NCBI RefSeq assembly: GCF_004145845.1
Contig: NZ_SELP01000002.1
Coordinates: forward strand, 372,001-436,000
Length of the DNA: 64,000 bases
Direction of reading: 5' to 3'
From: Loktanella sp. IMCC34160
GTDB lineage: Bacteria > Pseudomonadota > Alphaproteobacteria > Rhodobacterales > Rhodobacteraceae
Shown piece after piece: positions 63,903 through 64,000 of this stretch; position 1 is the stretch's first letter, and each line of letters begins with the position of its first letter. The position numbers and the translations under genes were made by a program. Under the pieces are notes generated by a model. It saw only the letters and a program-made list of their open reading frames with translations, made no database searches and was not told the DNA's origin.

Positions 63903-64000
63903 GCCAGATGTCCGGGCCGCCGGCGATCTTCGGATCGACCGTGCCAAGGGCCGCGCTGTCCTTGCGGGCGTAGTCCAACTGGCACAGCACCGACCGGATC
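63895..64000 (-). CDS. 3' end of an unidentified gene cut by the window end
   Basis: On the minus strand a frame enters from the right edge and ends at TAA (63897-63895), overlapping the TetR start codon. The visible C-terminus begins IRSVLCQLDYARKDSAALG and ends GGPDIWHG. I do not recognise the family. The overlap with the TetR gene suggests one operon. Confidence 0.6.
   Translation of the reverse strand, partial: IRSVLCQLDYARKDSAALGTVDPKIAGGPDIWHG

Overview
This window is high-GC chromosomal DNA of an alphaproteobacterium, almost certainly a Rhodobacteraceae/Roseobacteraceae member. Supporting signs are a GTTC-N7-GTTC LexA box in front of uvrA, a gene-transfer-agent-type endolysin/holin pair, the fused indolepyruvate ferredoxin oxidoreductase, a coiled-coil gene directly upstream of zapA as in Caulobacter ZauP-ZapA, and DUF2189, DUF455, DUF808 and DUF2087 families common in this group. 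The gene content is mostly core metabolism and information processing. I see no insertion sequence, prophage block, CRISPR array, rRNA or tRNA.

Layout. 1-11.4 kb: a DUF2189 membrane protein, an overlapping M23 peptidase/bactofilin pair, a DUF455 protein, an unrecognised gene, the peroxiredoxin bcp, a 1118-aa AsmA-like protein, queA and lpdA. 11.4-16.1 kb: a rhodanese with an operator inside its promoter, a propeller-like unknown, SOS-type uvrA and a DUF2892 protein. 16.2-24 kb: a valine-catabolic set (acyl-CoA dehydrogenase, 3-hydroxyisobutyryl-CoA hydrolase, mmsB; separately mmsA with a divergent LysR gene), a cupredoxin and a YbdK-type ligase. 24-31.5 kb: a CBS protein, coaD, an EndoU-like putative nuclease, and two GAPDH paralogues. 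The paralogues flank a 46-aa membrane protein and a PepSY / cytochrome b561 / membrane-tethered LuxR operon. A DUF808 protein and a JAMM-like lipoprotein follow. 31.5-38.4 kb: tkt, ZauP-like gene-zapA-MAPEG, grxD-bolA, purL and a candidate small RNA. 38.4-46.3 kb: a LysR gene, the fused IOR, a lysophospholipid acyltransferase, murI, argC and ccmE. 46.3-50.2 kb: the lysis cassette (GH108 endolysin, 3TM holin, XhlA-like protein) between ccmE and ccmF-ccmH. 50.3-64 kb: a PaaG-like hydratase, DUF2087, gltA, gltX, comEC, a ThiE-like protein, a perfect 24-bp inverted repeat, trmJ, a SulP transporter without STAS, another enoyl-CoA hydratase, a thioesterase, rplM-rpsI, an acyltransferase_3 protein, a TetR regulator and a gene cut by the window end.

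The genes link into themes. One is carbon flow: two GAPDHs differ at the cofactor-selecting residue (Asp36 versus Ala36) and carry similar TGTTA...TAACA operators upstream, alongside tkt, gltA and lpdA. Another is branched-chain and aromatic amino-acid breakdown: the valine genes, the LysR genes and the IOR, each with palindromic operator candidates. A third is DNA exchange: GTA-like lysis genes and comEC, whose homologue is needed by RcGTA recipients. The observations most worth checking are the small RNA at 38244-38325, the PepSY/cytochrome b/membrane LuxR module, the paired GAPDH genes with shared operators, the lysis cassette inside the ccm genes, and the EndoU-like protein.
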